A stretch of DNA of 15,861 nt from an uncultured Eubacteriales bacterium. Lineage in GTDB: Bacteria; Bacillota; Clostridia; Oscillospirales; CAG-272. A program made the position numbers and the translations under genes. The stretch spans positions 1 to 15,861 of the forward strand of contig USPP01000008.1 in assembly GCA_900556615.1 (NCBI GenBank). Direction: 5' to 3'. Of this stretch, positions 6,677 to 15,518 are shown piece by piece; position 1 is the first letter of the stretch; every line of letters begins with the position of its first letter. A model generated the notes under the pieces. The model saw only the letters and a program-made list of their open reading frames with translations, ran no database searches and was not told the DNA's origin.

Positions 6677-9466
6677 TTATTTCAGTTCATTGTTGAAGGT
6701 CTTGGAAGTAAACAGCTTATATATCTCACAACAAAGAGTGATAACAATAGGAACGCAAATAATGCCTATAATCGCATAAGGCGGAATCGGTTCTATTGAG
6801 AACCACAGTCCAACCTTGCTATTTCCGAAAGCAAGCAGAAGAAATGCAACGGTTACGAGGAGCATTGCGATATAGGCACCGTTAATTTTAACATTCCTGT
6901 CAAAAATACTCTGCTCCCGCTTACACTCGTTGAGCATCGCGATCTGGGTCAGAATAAAACTAAGAAAGCAGCAGACCGGTACATGCATATCGGTAATGAT
7001 ATCTTTTTTCAGCATAAGGTGAACCGCCACAAGTGTTGCCGCCGCCCAAAAGATACCGATTATCACGCTCTCGGCATTCTTGATAAGAGGATGCGTCAAT
7101 TTTTCGGTTATGTGAGACGGCATTTTAAGAAGTGCCGGTCCCGACCGTTCAAAAGCAATTATAATCAATGCAGCAAAATCCATTACCAAACCGCAAAATA
7201 AAATTTGAGGCGGGGTAAATGCCGTCATACCCATAAAGACCGAAATAAACACGATAAAAAGCTTTGCAAGCTGTGATGAAATCATATACTTCAGCATTCG
7301 GTACAAATTATAATATACCGCCTTGGAACATATTATAGAATCCACGACAGCATTAAAGCCTCCGGTTCCCGATTTATCCGCCTCCGAAATAATGACATCG
7401 GAAACATATTTAAGCGCCTCGCACCCGATGCCGTTGGTACCCCCGGCACTTTTGGTATAAACCGGTACATTTCTGCCGGCAAGATCTATTCCGGCATTAC
7501 CCGCTTTATCGGAAATCGTTATACTCTCCGAATATCCTACATCGGCCTCTTTCATCATAATAATTTCATCAAGCTCTGAGCAGAGATATCCGACGCGCTC
7601 ACCTTTCTCCTGAAGAAAGCGTACAAGAAGCCGTTTCTGCGCGAGATTAATTCCCTGATATACCGTATAAATATCAAGATTAGCCCTGAAAAGCCCCTCC
7701 TTCATAGATGAAAGGACATCTGCGGTAATAATTTGTTCGGCTGAAGACGCAATTCCCAGTGTTTCGGCAAGAATCGCATTATTCTCACTCACTTCGGGAC
7801 ACAGCATGATGACTTTTATCCCTGCATTGCGGCATCTTAAGACATTTTTCGCAGCTTCCGGAAGGACAGGCTCCTTAATAGCCAGAAATCCTTCAAAGGT
7901 AAGATCGGACTGACAGGCAGAAAGACGTTTTAAATTATTATATATCGTATCCTTAGAAGCAACAGCAATCACATGAAAGGATTCCCGTGACAGCTTTTCG
8001 GCGCTGACAAGAAATTCGCTTCTTTTTTCCGGCGTCATCTCGTAAATACGGCTGTCCTCTGTATAAAATCTGCAGAGCGGAAGAATGGAGTTATATTCCC
8101 CCCTCAAGGAAACAAAAAAACCGTTTTCATATCTGACAAGAGTTGTCTCAAAACGGCAATCCGAGCTTTTGCCAATATGCTGAAGCATAGGATACCGTTT
8201 TTCAAGCTCAATGTTGTATTCACCGCATTTTTCTGCCGCGGCGATAATCGCTTCTTCCTCAGAGCTGTAAATATTATCTCTGCTCTGATTGTTTTCAATC
8301 AGTTTCCCGGCGCCGTAGAGGCCGGTAGAAAGCAGTGCGTATCTGAGTACCCGCGCCGCATTGCGCTTATATCCGTGCTCACCGGGAATAAAAACATCTC
8401 CGTTTGCATACACTTTTCCGACTTTCATATCGCGGATGCTGAAAGCAGCCTGTTTTGGAACAATCAGACAAGTTAAATTTTTTATTTCTTCAAGCTTATC
8501 CGTGTTTTTGATAAGCGCGCCGGTGTTCACATCTTTTTTCTTATTGACTGCCGCGAATATTCCGCAAGCCAATACAATATAAGCAAAAGCGGTATAAAAC
8601 TCACTCATCGACGACACAGCAAGCGATAATCCCGTCATAAAACTGTCAAAAATTCCAATCTGCGAACCCGAGAAGAAAATATCCGCAACCGTAAGAAGCA
8701 TGACCGCAAGCGTCATCACCAGCGTCCATTTCTTGCAGAAGCCACCTATTTTATCCAGGATTTCAAGTCTCTCATGTGACATGATAGGGGTATTTTTCTT
8801 CATCGCGCAGACAAGAGTATCACTTCCGATTTCACAGCAGATTGCTTTTGCAGTACCATGAGTCACAATAGTCGAAGCAAAAATCATATTTTTCTGCTGT
8901 GCCGGGGATATATCGTGATAATCTATAAATCGGGCGTCCTTTTTTACCGCATGCGTAACCGTAGTAATATTTACCTCAAGCACCTCAAGTTCGTCGCATT
9001 CAACAAGCCTTGCGTCACAGGGAACAATGTCTCCTGTTGAGACATATATAACGTCGCCTCTTACAAGCTGCTTTTGCTTGATCATAAACAGCCTTCCGCC
9101 TCTCAGCACCTTCGCATTGGGAAGCGCATAGGTACCGAGTCCTTCCAGTATCCTTTGAGACTTGACATAAGTAAATAAAACAATGACATAATATGTCACA
9201 AGAATCAGCAGCATGACAAGCAGGTTTTCGGTTTCCTCAAAAACCGCTGCAATAAGCAATGTCACAAGCATAAGGATCGAAGTATAATCGGTGAGTAAAT
9301 GCTTCAGATAATTAAAAAAGGATTTTTTAGGGGAAGGATATATATCATTTTCGCCGTCCAGCTTGCGGCGCTTCATCACCTCTTCCCTGCCGAGTCCGCG
9401 GGAGGAATCGGTTTTTAGCCATATTTCTGTCTGTTTTATGCTTTTATCATACCATTTCTCCGCCAT
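6677..9466 (-). CDS. P-type-ATPase-like protein lacking all catalytic motifs (pseudo-ATPase)
   Basis: About 929 residues with the full architecture of P2-type cation (Ca2+-ATPase-like) pumps. It opens MAEKWYDKS, like the N-terminus of this family. M1-M2 lie at about 62-100, an actuator domain follows, M3-M4 are at 247-307, a cytoplasmic P/N region follows, and M5-M10 cover about 730-914. The signature residues are replaced: LTGES reads ITTVT (167-171), PEGL reads SEFY (288-291), SDKTGTLT reads VPKQAAFS (336-343, with Pro337 in place of the phosphorylated Asp). KGAPE reads RGEYN, DPPR reads KEPV, ITGD reads LCPE (555-558), and TGDGVND reads LCSELDE (628-634). The frame is intact, so the loss is not simple decay. 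ATG 9466 is preferred over the TTG at 9520 because MAEKWYDKS fits the family; its site (GGAAAGG) is a little distant. It is the last gene of the operon, 69 bp after clpE. It cannot pump by phosphorylation; its real role is unknown. Confidence 0.88.
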   Translation of the reverse strand: MAEKWYDKSIKQTEIWLKTDSSRGLGREEVMKRRKLDGENDIYPSPKKSFFNYLKHLLTDYTSILMLVTLLIAAVFEETENLLVMLLILVTYYVIVLFTYVKSQRILEGLGTYALPNAKVLRGGRLFMIKQKQLVRGDVIYVSTGDIVPCDARLVECDELEVLEVNITTVTHAVKKDARFIDYHDISPAQQKNMIFASTIVTHGTAKAICCEIGSDTLVCAMKKNTPIMSHERLEILDKIGGFCKKWTLVMTLAVMLLTVADIFFSGSQIGIFDSFMTGLSLAVSSMSEFYTAFAYIVLACGIFAAVNKKKDVNTGALIKNTDKLEEIKNLTCLIVPKQAAFSIRDMKVGKVYANGDVFIPGEHGYKRNAARVLRYALLSTGLYGAGKLIENNQSRDNIYSSEEEAIIAAAEKCGEYNIELEKRYPMLQHIGKSSDCRFETTLVRYENGFFVSLRGEYNSILPLCRFYTEDSRIYEMTPEKRSEFLVSAEKLSRESFHVIAVASKDTIYNNLKRLSACQSDLTFEGFLAIKEPVLPEAAKNVLRCRNAGIKVIMLCPEVSENNAILAETLGIASSAEQIITADVLSSMKEGLFRANLDIYTVYQGINLAQKRLLVRFLQEKGERVGYLCSELDEIIMMKEADVGYSESITISDKAGNAGIDLAGRNVPVYTKSAGGTNGIGCEALKYVSDVIISEADKSGTGGFNAVVDSIICSKAVYYNLYRMLKYMISSQLAKLFIVFISVFMGMTAFTPPQILFCGLVMDFAALIIIAFERSGPALLKMPSHITEKLTHPLIKNAESVIIGIFWAAATLVAVHLMLKKDIITDMHVPVCCFLSFILTQIAMLNECKREQSIFDRNVKINGAYIAMLLVTVAFLLLAFGNSKVGLWFSIEPIPPYAIIGIICVPIVITLCCEIYKLFTSKTFNNELK

Positions 9467-9535
9467 ATATATGACCGTGCCTTTCCCTGTCGGAAAATTT
9501 GTCCTCCATCTTTTCCTCAAGCGCTTTCACTATTT

Positions 9536-11830
9536 TCACATAGAAGTAACAGAAAGCTTTTCGCCGTCGGAGTCAAGCGCTATCGCGGATATTCCGTCCG
9601 AATATCCTCCGATCAATCTATCCGCAATAACATCCTCTACTTCACGTTGAATATATCTTCTCATATTGCGGGCGCCGTACTTTTCATCATAGGAATTTTT
9701 TGCAATCAACAACGCCGCGGAATCGGTATAGGTAAAGCGAATGTTCTTTTCCGAAAGCGCCTGTGAAAGCTCTTCAAGCATTATTTTTGCGATCTGCGCA
9801 AAATTATCCTGAGTAAGACGGTTAAAAACAATAACCTCGTCTATACGATTTAGAAATTCCGGGCGAAGAAATTCCGAAAGCGCCTTCTCCGTGCGCTGTA
9901 TATCCGCTTCGTTTCTTGTTGTTCCGAACCCCGCAGCCGAGGAACTGAAGCCTGAACCGGCATTTGTCGTCATGATGATAACGGTATTCTCAAAATTAAC
10001 CGTCCTGCCCTGTGCGTCGGTAATTCTTCCGTCGTCAAGAATCTGAAGCAAAATGTTCATCACGTCGGGATGCGCCTTCTCAATTTCATCGAAAAGAATC
10101 ACGCTGTATGGCTTACGTCTTATCTTTTCAGTAAGCTGCCCCGCCTCATCATATCCGACATATCCGGGAGGAGCTCCTATAATTCTCGACACTGAAAACT
10201 TCTCCATGAATTCCGACATGTCAAGTCTGATAAGAGTTTCGGGAGAGTCAAAAAGCTCCTTCGCAAGAGTTTTTACAAGCTCCGTTTTTCCTACACCGGT
10301 CGGACCGGCAAAAATAAAAGAAACGGGTTTTCTCTTATATGAAACTCCGGCGCGATTTCGCTTTATTGCCTTTACTACTGCATCAACTGCATGATCCTGG
10401 CCGATAAGATGTGCCTTAATGGATGATTCAAGCCGATTGAGCTTTGAATAATCATTTTCCATTATATTGCTTGCGGGAACGCCCGTCCATATTTCAATCA
10501 CCTTTGCAAGAGCCGCTGAAGAAAGGGTGACCTTTTTCAAATCCTGCTCAAGACCGGAAAGCGCCTCTTTCGTGTTAAGCTCCTTAACCTTTATTTCGGC
10601 AAGCTCACGGTATTTTTCTTCTTCTTTATCAGATTCTGTTTCTTCTCTGGCTTCGATTTCGGAACGTTTTGCGGATATATCACGCAGTTCTTTTTCGGTT
10701 CGTCTGTATTTTTCAATCACATCAGAGTTAAGCGCAACATAAGAAAGAGATTCGTCAAGAAGATCGATTGCCTTATCGGGAAGATATCTGTCGGTAATAT
10801 AGCGTTCGGAAAGCGTCACTGCTCTCTCAAGAATATCGTCAGGAATAATAATTTTGTGATAGCTTTCATAGTAGGACTTAATTCCGCGCAGTATCTCAAC
10901 GCAGTCCTTCACTGACGGTTCTTCAATCATGACAGGCTGGAACCGTCTTTCAAGAGCAGCATCCTTTTCAATATATTTGCGGTATTCAACAAGAGTTGTC
11001 GCGCCTATCACCTGTATCTCGCCTCTTGAAAGCGCGGGTTTCAAAATATTTGCCGCATTCATGCTCCCCTCTGCGTCCCCGGCAGAGGCGATCGTATGAA
11101 CCTCATCGATCACAAGGATTATGTTTCCGAGAGCCTTAACCTCATCGATAAGACCTTTCATACGGGTTTCAAACTGCCCCCTGAACTGAGTTCCGGCAAC
11201 AATCGAGGTCATATCTACGAGATGCACCTCTTTTCCCAAAAGTCTGAAGGGAACATCTCCCGACGCTATTTTGGCAGCGAGTGCCTCTGCAACAGCCGTT
11301 TTTCCAACTCCCGGTTCTCCTATAAGACAGGGGTTGTTTTTCTGACGCCTGCAAAGGATTTGCATAACCCTTGCAAGCTCACGGTCTCTTCCTACAATCC
11401 TGTCAATCTTGCCGTTTTTTGCCATTTCGGTGAGATTTGTACAGTACATCCCAAGAAATTTTTTCTTATTATCCGGTTTATTTTTATTTCCCGAAACATT
11501 TTTTTTGTCGGGTTGACCTTTCATAAAAGGAGGAAGCCCGCCCTGTCCGCCGAAAATCTTCATAAAATCTATTGCCGGGGCTTTGCCGTCATTTTCATCA
11601 TCACTTCCTTGAGAAATTTCCGGCAATTCCGCTGCATTTTCAATTTCCGGCTCCATTTTTTCAAGGTCCTCCTCCGTAATGCCGTATTGCTGCATTACGG
11701 CGTCAACCTGACTTATTCCGAGTTCTTTTGCACACCTAAGGCAAAAGCCCTCGTTCTCCATTTTGTTATTTACAAACTTGCTTATAAATACTACTGCCAG
11801 CCTTTTGTGGCATTTGGAACATAACTGCAT
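9536..11830 (-). CDS. clpE: ClpE-like AAA+ unfoldase (Clp protease ATP-binding subunit) with N-terminal zinc finger
   Basis: A 764-residue class I Clp/Hsp100 ATPase that unfolds proteins for ClpP or acts as a chaperone in the cytoplasm. The N-terminus has a zinc finger, Cys4-x2-Cys7 and Cys30-x2-Cys33, as in ClpE, instead of the double Clp-N repeat of ClpC. A flexible Gly/Lys-rich linker follows to about 125. AAA-1 has Walker A GEPGVGKT (171-178), Walker B ILVIDE (238-243) and ERRF (294-297). A coiled-coil middle segment runs from about 370 to 430. AAA-2 has GPTGVGKT (509-516), VILFDE (577-582) and sensor-2 GARN (719-722). AGFG at 633-636 sits where the ClpP-docking loop occurs. GGAGG lies 8 bases before the ATG. 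No CtsR-type heptad repeat is visible in the 34-bp gap to cvpA, and no clpP is nearby. ClpC is the alternative name. Confidence 0.9.
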   Translation of the reverse strand: MQLCSKCHKRLAVVFISKFVNNKMENEGFCLRCAKELGISQVDAVMQQYGITEEDLEKMEPEIENAAELPEISQGSDDENDGKAPAIDFMKIFGGQGGLPPFMKGQPDKKNVSGNKNKPDNKKKFLGMYCTNLTEMAKNGKIDRIVGRDRELARVMQILCRRQKNNPCLIGEPGVGKTAVAEALAAKIASGDVPFRLLGKEVHLVDMTSIVAGTQFRGQFETRMKGLIDEVKALGNIILVIDEVHTIASAGDAEGSMNAANILKPALSRGEIQVIGATTLVEYRKYIEKDAALERRFQPVMIEEPSVKDCVEILRGIKSYYESYHKIIIPDDILERAVTLSERYITDRYLPDKAIDLLDESLSYVALNSDVIEKYRRTEKELRDISAKRSEIEAREETESDKEEEKYRELAEIKVKELNTKEALSGLEQDLKKVTLSSAALAKVIEIWTGVPASNIMENDYSKLNRLESSIKAHLIGQDHAVDAVVKAIKRNRAGVSYKRKPVSFIFAGPTGVGKTELVKTLAKELFDSPETLIRLDMSEFMEKFSVSRIIGAPPGYVGYDEAGQLTEKIRRKPYSVILFDEIEKAHPDVMNILLQILDDGRITDAQGRTVNFENTVIIMTTNAGSGFSSSAAGFGTTRNEADIQRTEKALSEFLRPEFLNRIDEVIVFNRLTQDNFAQIAKIMLEELSQALSEKNIRFTYTDSAALLIAKNSYDEKYGARNMRRYIQREVEDVIADRLIGGYSDGISAIALDSDGEKLSVTSM

Positions 11831-11864
11831 ATAAGTAACCTCCGCCGCTTGAAAACGGTAATAA

Positions 11865-12572
11865 TTAGAATAAATTTGATATATTTAACGCTCCGAGAAA
11901 TCTCACAATAACCGTATTATCAATAATCGAAGCCGGAATCTTTCCTTCGTAAATTACCGCAAGATGGGGAAGTAAATTACAAAAAATCAGACTGAGTCCC
12001 CACGCATAAAGTCCACCCTTCAGTATACCAAGGATCAAACCGAGACTTTTATTGATTCCCTTTAATATCGGAATTTTGACTATCAAATCAATTACCAGCA
12101 CAACAACAGTCAGAAGAATGGAAAGAAAAATAAACAGTAAAGCAAAAGCAATTGCATTGGATACCGTTTCGGAAATGGGCTTGGCAATGTAAGAGGATAC
12201 CTCCTTTTCTGCCTCCCCCGACTCTTTCGCCTGTGTCTCATAATACTCATTGAGCTCGTCAAAATTTATATCGAATTTTTCAAGAATATCAGTAAAAGCC
12301 TGCGGTTTCTCTTGAAAAAGCTTAGCAAGATTAATAGAATCCACTCCGGCAATAATGGACTCAATAGATTTCTCCACCTTCTCCGTAATTCCGGACTCAA
12401 TATAGTTCTTATTAAGATAAGCGGAAAAACTCGGAGTAAGCTTAACAGCGCCCAATATCGAAAGCACTACTACCGCAATACTCATAACAGAGCGAATAAA
12501 GCCGCGTTTTACTCCGGTGTAAACGCAAAGAACAAAGATCAAAACAAGAATAAAATCAAGAAGTAAAGACAT
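11865..12572 (-). CDS. cvpA: CvpA-family membrane protein
   Basis: A 235-residue protein. Its N-terminus (LLLDFILVLIFVLCVYTGVKRGFIRSVMSIAVVVLSILGAV) is typical of CvpA: a first helix, the G-x-x-R/K-G-F turn (GVKRGF, 20-25), and a second helix. A soluble, Glu-rich extracytoplasmic segment covers about 50-140. Two more helices follow, with the LDxxxKIPxxxxxNxxLGxxxGxxKG-like stretch (DLIVKIPILKGINKSLGLILGILKGGLYAWG). CvpA proteins lie in the cytoplasmic membrane; they were named for colicin V production, and in other bacteria they affect envelope homeostasis. The start at 12572 is set by GAGGAGG 8 bases upstream; a longer in-frame reading to 12704 would run into the preceding gene. It lies 28 bp after the DUF5711-like gene and 34 bp before clpE, in the same operon. 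Confidence 0.88.
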   Translation of the reverse strand: MSLLLDFILVLIFVLCVYTGVKRGFIRSVMSIAVVVLSILGAVKLTPSFSAYLNKNYIESGITEKVEKSIESIIAGVDSINLAKLFQEKPQAFTDILEKFDINFDELNEYYETQAKESGEAEKEVSSYIAKPISETVSNAIAFALLFIFLSILLTVVVLVIDLIVKIPILKGINKSLGLILGILKGGLYAWGLSLIFCNLLPHLAVIYEGKIPASIIDNTVIVRFLGALNISNLF

Positions 12573-12600
12573 AATTGAATCCTCCTCAGAAAAAATACTG

Positions 12601-13914
12601 TCAGCTCTCTGATTCCGGCAAATCATCCATGATAACAGGAATGGCGCTTCCTGCATAACACATAACAGGAAGTCCTGACGAAGTAAAAACCAGATCAATG
12701 GCATTCGGATCTACTTCAACGGTTCTCTCTGTGTCGTTAGCAAGATCGATCATAACCATTCTATCCTCAAAAAGAAGATACGCCCGATTTTCAAAAGAAC
12801 GAAGTTTTAAGAGTTCTCCCGCATATCCGGAGGTATAGAGAAGCTCTCCTCCGGAATTATATATATTCACCGTCTTATCATTTCCGATAAGTGTGTTGTT
12901 ATTCACGATGCAGACAAGCTTCTTTCCGATATCCGCTTTAACAGACAGAAGCGAACTCAGAGATACACTTGAAAGTTCTTCAAGCAAACCATTGTAAAAA
13001 ACCATTCTGTCAGTATAAAGCACCACAATATTCCCATCCTCAAGGTATCGTATCATCATCGGCATAACTCCTGTTACCGTTAAGGACGCCGACGCCGACT
13101 CAGAACCTGCCGTAACCGTCATAAGCTCTGTAACCGCGTCTCCTCCGTCATCATATACGGAGGCAAGAGCAAGCTCCGTACCATCTGAGGTAAGCGCTGA
13201 GGAAATAATATATTTATCCTTTTTTATTTCGGTAAGTAAATTAAAATCCTTATCATACCAAAGCAGAACGCCTTTATAGCTGCTGTCCCTTGATACAATT
13301 GCGTATGCACCGTTATCCGAAAGCGCCGCTCCCGTTATCGGATAACTCATCTTTTCGTTTTTTAGCTCAGCAAAGGAATTATATATCGAATAGGAACAGG
13401 TGGTATTTCCGGAATCGTACACAAGCATATATTTATTAGAAACAAGAAGCTCCGGACTATAAAATATATTCGATTTGCTAAAGGAAAATGCGCCGCTTGA
13501 GCTGTAAAGACCCGTAAGTCCGGAATTAATAACCGCAAGCTCGCCGCGATAGATGCCGAATTTGGAATTGGTTCCGCCGTTAAAGACGATAGAAGCAAAA
13601 TCCCCCTCCGAGGTTAATCCCGTGATATCCAAATCCTTAATAAGATATTGAAAATTTTCAGAGGTTATATCGGAACTGAATACAGTAAGCATCACAACGG
13701 TAAAGATAAGCGTCAAAGCGGCAATTATATATTTGCACAGTTTGAATTTTGAAGCAATTCGGATATAATATTTATTCTCCTTAAAGACCGCATCGGGATC
13801 CCAACGAATCTCCTGTGCCGGAGAGGAAGAAAAACTTTTTTTCCTTTTAACTGTGGTTTTGGATGCTCCAACTCTGTCAAGTCCATCATTTTTTTTATGA
13901 TTCTTTTCGTTCAC
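12601..13914 (-). CDS. DUF5711-like membrane-anchored protein with beta-propeller-like repeats
   Basis: A 437-residue protein with a positively charged cytoplasmic N-terminus (1-60, many Lys and Arg), one membrane helix (about 60-79, KYIIAALTLIFTVVMLTVF) and a long extracytoplasmic domain. That domain is built of beta-strand repeats with WD/propeller-like patterns such as GxxxAVINSGLTGLYS, LSDNGAYAIVSRDSS, SDGTELALASVYDD and FENRAYLLFEDRMVMIDL. This layout, next to cvpA in Clostridia, fits the DUF5711 family, whose function is unknown; a sensing or scaffold role outside the membrane is inference. A GTG start at 13914 is chosen because AAAGGAGA lies 8 bases before it and it begins 28 bp after the truA stop; a reading from 14031 would overlap truA by 89 bases. 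Confidence 0.8.
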   Translation of the reverse strand: MNEKNHKKNDGLDRVGASKTTVKRKKSFSSSPAQEIRWDPDAVFKENKYYIRIASKFKLCKYIIAALTLIFTVVMLTVFSSDITSENFQYLIKDLDITGLTSEGDFASIVFNGGTNSKFGIYRGELAVINSGLTGLYSSSGAFSFSKSNIFYSPELLVSNKYMLVYDSGNTTCSYSIYNSFAELKNEKMSYPITGAALSDNGAYAIVSRDSSYKGVLLWYDKDFNLLTEIKKDKYIISSALTSDGTELALASVYDDGGDAVTELMTVTAGSESASASLTVTGVMPMMIRYLEDGNIVVLYTDRMVFYNGLLEELSSVSLSSLLSVKADIGKKLVCIVNNNTLIGNDKTVNIYNSGGELLYTSGYAGELLKLRSFENRAYLLFEDRMVMIDLANDTERTVEVDPNAIDLVFTSSGLPVMCYAGSAIPVIMDDLPESES

Positions 13915-13942
13915 CCTGTCGCTCTCCTTTCTGAATATTCCG

Positions 13943-14683
13943 TCAATATACCACCCTATTGAGATAAAGCCCGCAGGCAGGCGCCGTAAAACCGGCGCGG
14001 CTTCTGTCACGTGAAGCAAGGATAGAATCAATATCCTCCGGGGAAAATCTTCCCGCCGAAACTTCGATAAGCGTTCCGGTTATAATTCTTACCATATTGT
14101 AGAGAAAACCGCTGCCTGATATCCTGATCGAAACTAAACTGCCGTTTCTTGTAACGGTACAATCATAAATCGTTCTGACGCAATCGGAAACATCGGATCC
14201 GGAAGTCATAAACGCCGAGAAATCATGCGTCCCCTTCAAATGCTCAGCCGCACGATTCATCATTTTTTCATCAAGAGGAAGCGGATAAAGATATGCTCTT
14301 CCGAAAAGAAACGGATCTCTCACTTTCGAGTTCAATATCAAATACTCATACTCTTTAAGCCTGACGTCATATCTCGGATGAAATGTATCGGAGACAATAT
14401 CCGCCTTCTTTACCGATATATCCTCCGGCAGAAAAATATTAAGCGCCAAGGGCAGCCTGTCCACCGGTATCGCGGGAGCATCATCGTCAACAAATATTGC
14501 CGCCTTGAAATCCCGCGCATGAACGCCGCTGTCGGTTCTGCTGCAGCCGACAATCGGATAGCGTTTCCCATAAAGCTTTTCAATTGCATCCTGAAGCTTT
14601 TCCTGAACTGTGACATGCCCCTTTTGCACCTGATAACCATGATAAGCACGTCCGTCATAAGCAACGGTAAAAAGATATTTCAT
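13943..14683 (-). CDS. truA: tRNA pseudouridine(38-40) synthase TruA
   Basis: A 246-residue cytoplasmic enzyme that converts uridines 38-40 in the anticodon arm of many tRNAs to pseudouridine. The family start MKYLFTVAYDGRAYHGYQVQ is present. The catalytic aspartate is Asp51 in SRTDSGVHA (48-56). Later hallmarks are RYDVRLKEYEYLI, GTHDFSAFMTSGSDVSDCVRTI and GSGFLYNMVRIITGTLIEVSAG. Length is normal for the family (about 240-270). It follows ecfT by 13 bp with a modest AGGAA site, matching the common Firmicutes order ecfA-ecfT-truA downstream of the ribosomal protein operons. Nothing is unusual. Confidence 0.96.
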   Translation of the reverse strand: MKYLFTVAYDGRAYHGYQVQKGHVTVQEKLQDAIEKLYGKRYPIVGCSRTDSGVHARDFKAAIFVDDDAPAIPVDRLPLALNIFLPEDISVKKADIVSDTFHPRYDVRLKEYEYLILNSKVRDPFLFGRAYLYPLPLDEKMMNRAAEHLKGTHDFSAFMTSGSDVSDCVRTIYDCTVTRNGSLVSIRISGSGFLYNMVRIITGTLIEVSAGRFSPEDIDSILASRDRSRAGFTAPACGLYLNRVVY

Positions 14684-14696
14684 ATGATTTCCTATA

Positions 14697-15518
14697 TCAG
14701 ATCACAAAACCCGGCAGATATATATTCATAAGCACCACCGACGTTCCGGAAACAGCAATAACAAAAAGCATGATAAAATCCCTATAGGTCATTTTTAACT
14801 GCGTCATTTTTGTTCTTCCGCTTCCGCCGCGATAACAGCGGCATTCCATAGCAACGGCAAGATCGTTGGCGCGCCTGAAGGATGAAATAAAGAGCGGTAT
14901 CAGGATCGGAACCAGCGCTTTTGCTCTTTGAATCAGATTTCCGGATGAAAAATCCGATCCTCTTGCTTTCTGTGCGCTCATTATCTTATCGGTTTCCTCA
15001 ATAAGCGTTGGGATGAATCTAAGCGCAATCGTCATCATCATCGCAAATTCATGAACCGGAAGCTTTATTTTGGAGAGAGGAGAAAGAAGTCTCTCCAAGC
15101 CGTCGGTAAGCATAATCGGTGAAGTCGTATAGGTTAATATAACGCTTGAACCGACAAGAAGACATATAATTCTCACCGCCATCACAAGCGCATACATCAC
15201 ACCCTCGTAATAGATATCAATAAATCCGATATCAACAAGAAGCGTCTCTCCGTCATAGAAAAAAACATTATATACGGTTGTAAATATCAGAATAAAAACC
15301 AGCGGCTTTATTCCTTTTAGTATGGTTTTCACCGAAATGCCGGATGCAAACACCAATATTAAGGTAAAAAGAGTAATAAAGGCAAAGGAAAAAAGATTCT
15401 TGCACAAAAAGATTACCACAATGTACAGGATCGCGGAAATTATTTTTATTCTCGGATCAAGGTGGTGCAGAAAAGAGTCGCCGGGAAAATACTGACCGAG
15501 CGTTATATCCTTAAGCAT
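14697..15518 (-). CDS. ecfT: ECF transporter transmembrane (T) subunit EcfT
   Basis: A 273-residue membrane subunit of an energy-coupling factor importer for vitamins or transition metals. It links two EcfA ATPases to interchangeable substrate-binding S subunits, which are not encoded here. Several helices lie in the first two thirds, with GDSFLHHLDPRIKI at the N-terminus. The coupling region carries the first X-R-G motif (AQKARGSD, 182-189) and a second motif AMECRCYRGG (223-232), where the usual ARG is CRC-YRG. These motifs insert into the EcfA grooves. Its ATG overlaps the end of ecfA2 by 8 bases, behind GGAGGA with a 7-base gap, so the two are coupled. Confidence 0.94.
   Translation of the reverse strand: MLKDITLGQYFPGDSFLHHLDPRIKIISAILYIVVIFLCKNLFSFAFITLFTLILVFASGISVKTILKGIKPLVFILIFTTVYNVFFYDGETLLVDIGFIDIYYEGVMYALVMAVRIICLLVGSSVILTYTTSPIMLTDGLERLLSPLSKIKLPVHEFAMMMTIALRFIPTLIEETDKIMSAQKARGSDFSSGNLIQRAKALVPILIPLFISSFRRANDLAVAMECRCYRGGSGRTKMTQLKMTYRDFIMLFVIAVSGTSVVLMNIYLPGFVI

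Noticed and set aside
6677..9466. Calling the P-type-ATPase-like gene a functional calcium pump
   Set aside because: The phosphorylated aspartate and all other catalytic motifs are replaced, so transport by the P-type cycle is not possible.
6677..9466. Calling the same gene a pseudogene
   Set aside because: The frame is uninterrupted over 929 codons, and the membrane and domain plan is kept, unlike the nearby frameshifted hydrolase.
9447..9509. A 20-codon minus-strand frame (ATG 9509) with GAGG upstream, overlapping the pseudo-ATPase start
   Set aside because: It could be a leader peptide, but nothing beyond a ribosome-site-like GAGGAAAAG supports it.
11096..11824. A 242-codon frame on the plus strand inside the clpE-like gene
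   Set aside because: It is antisense to a strongly supported Clp ATPase; the translation has no domain and reflects the codon pattern of the other strand.
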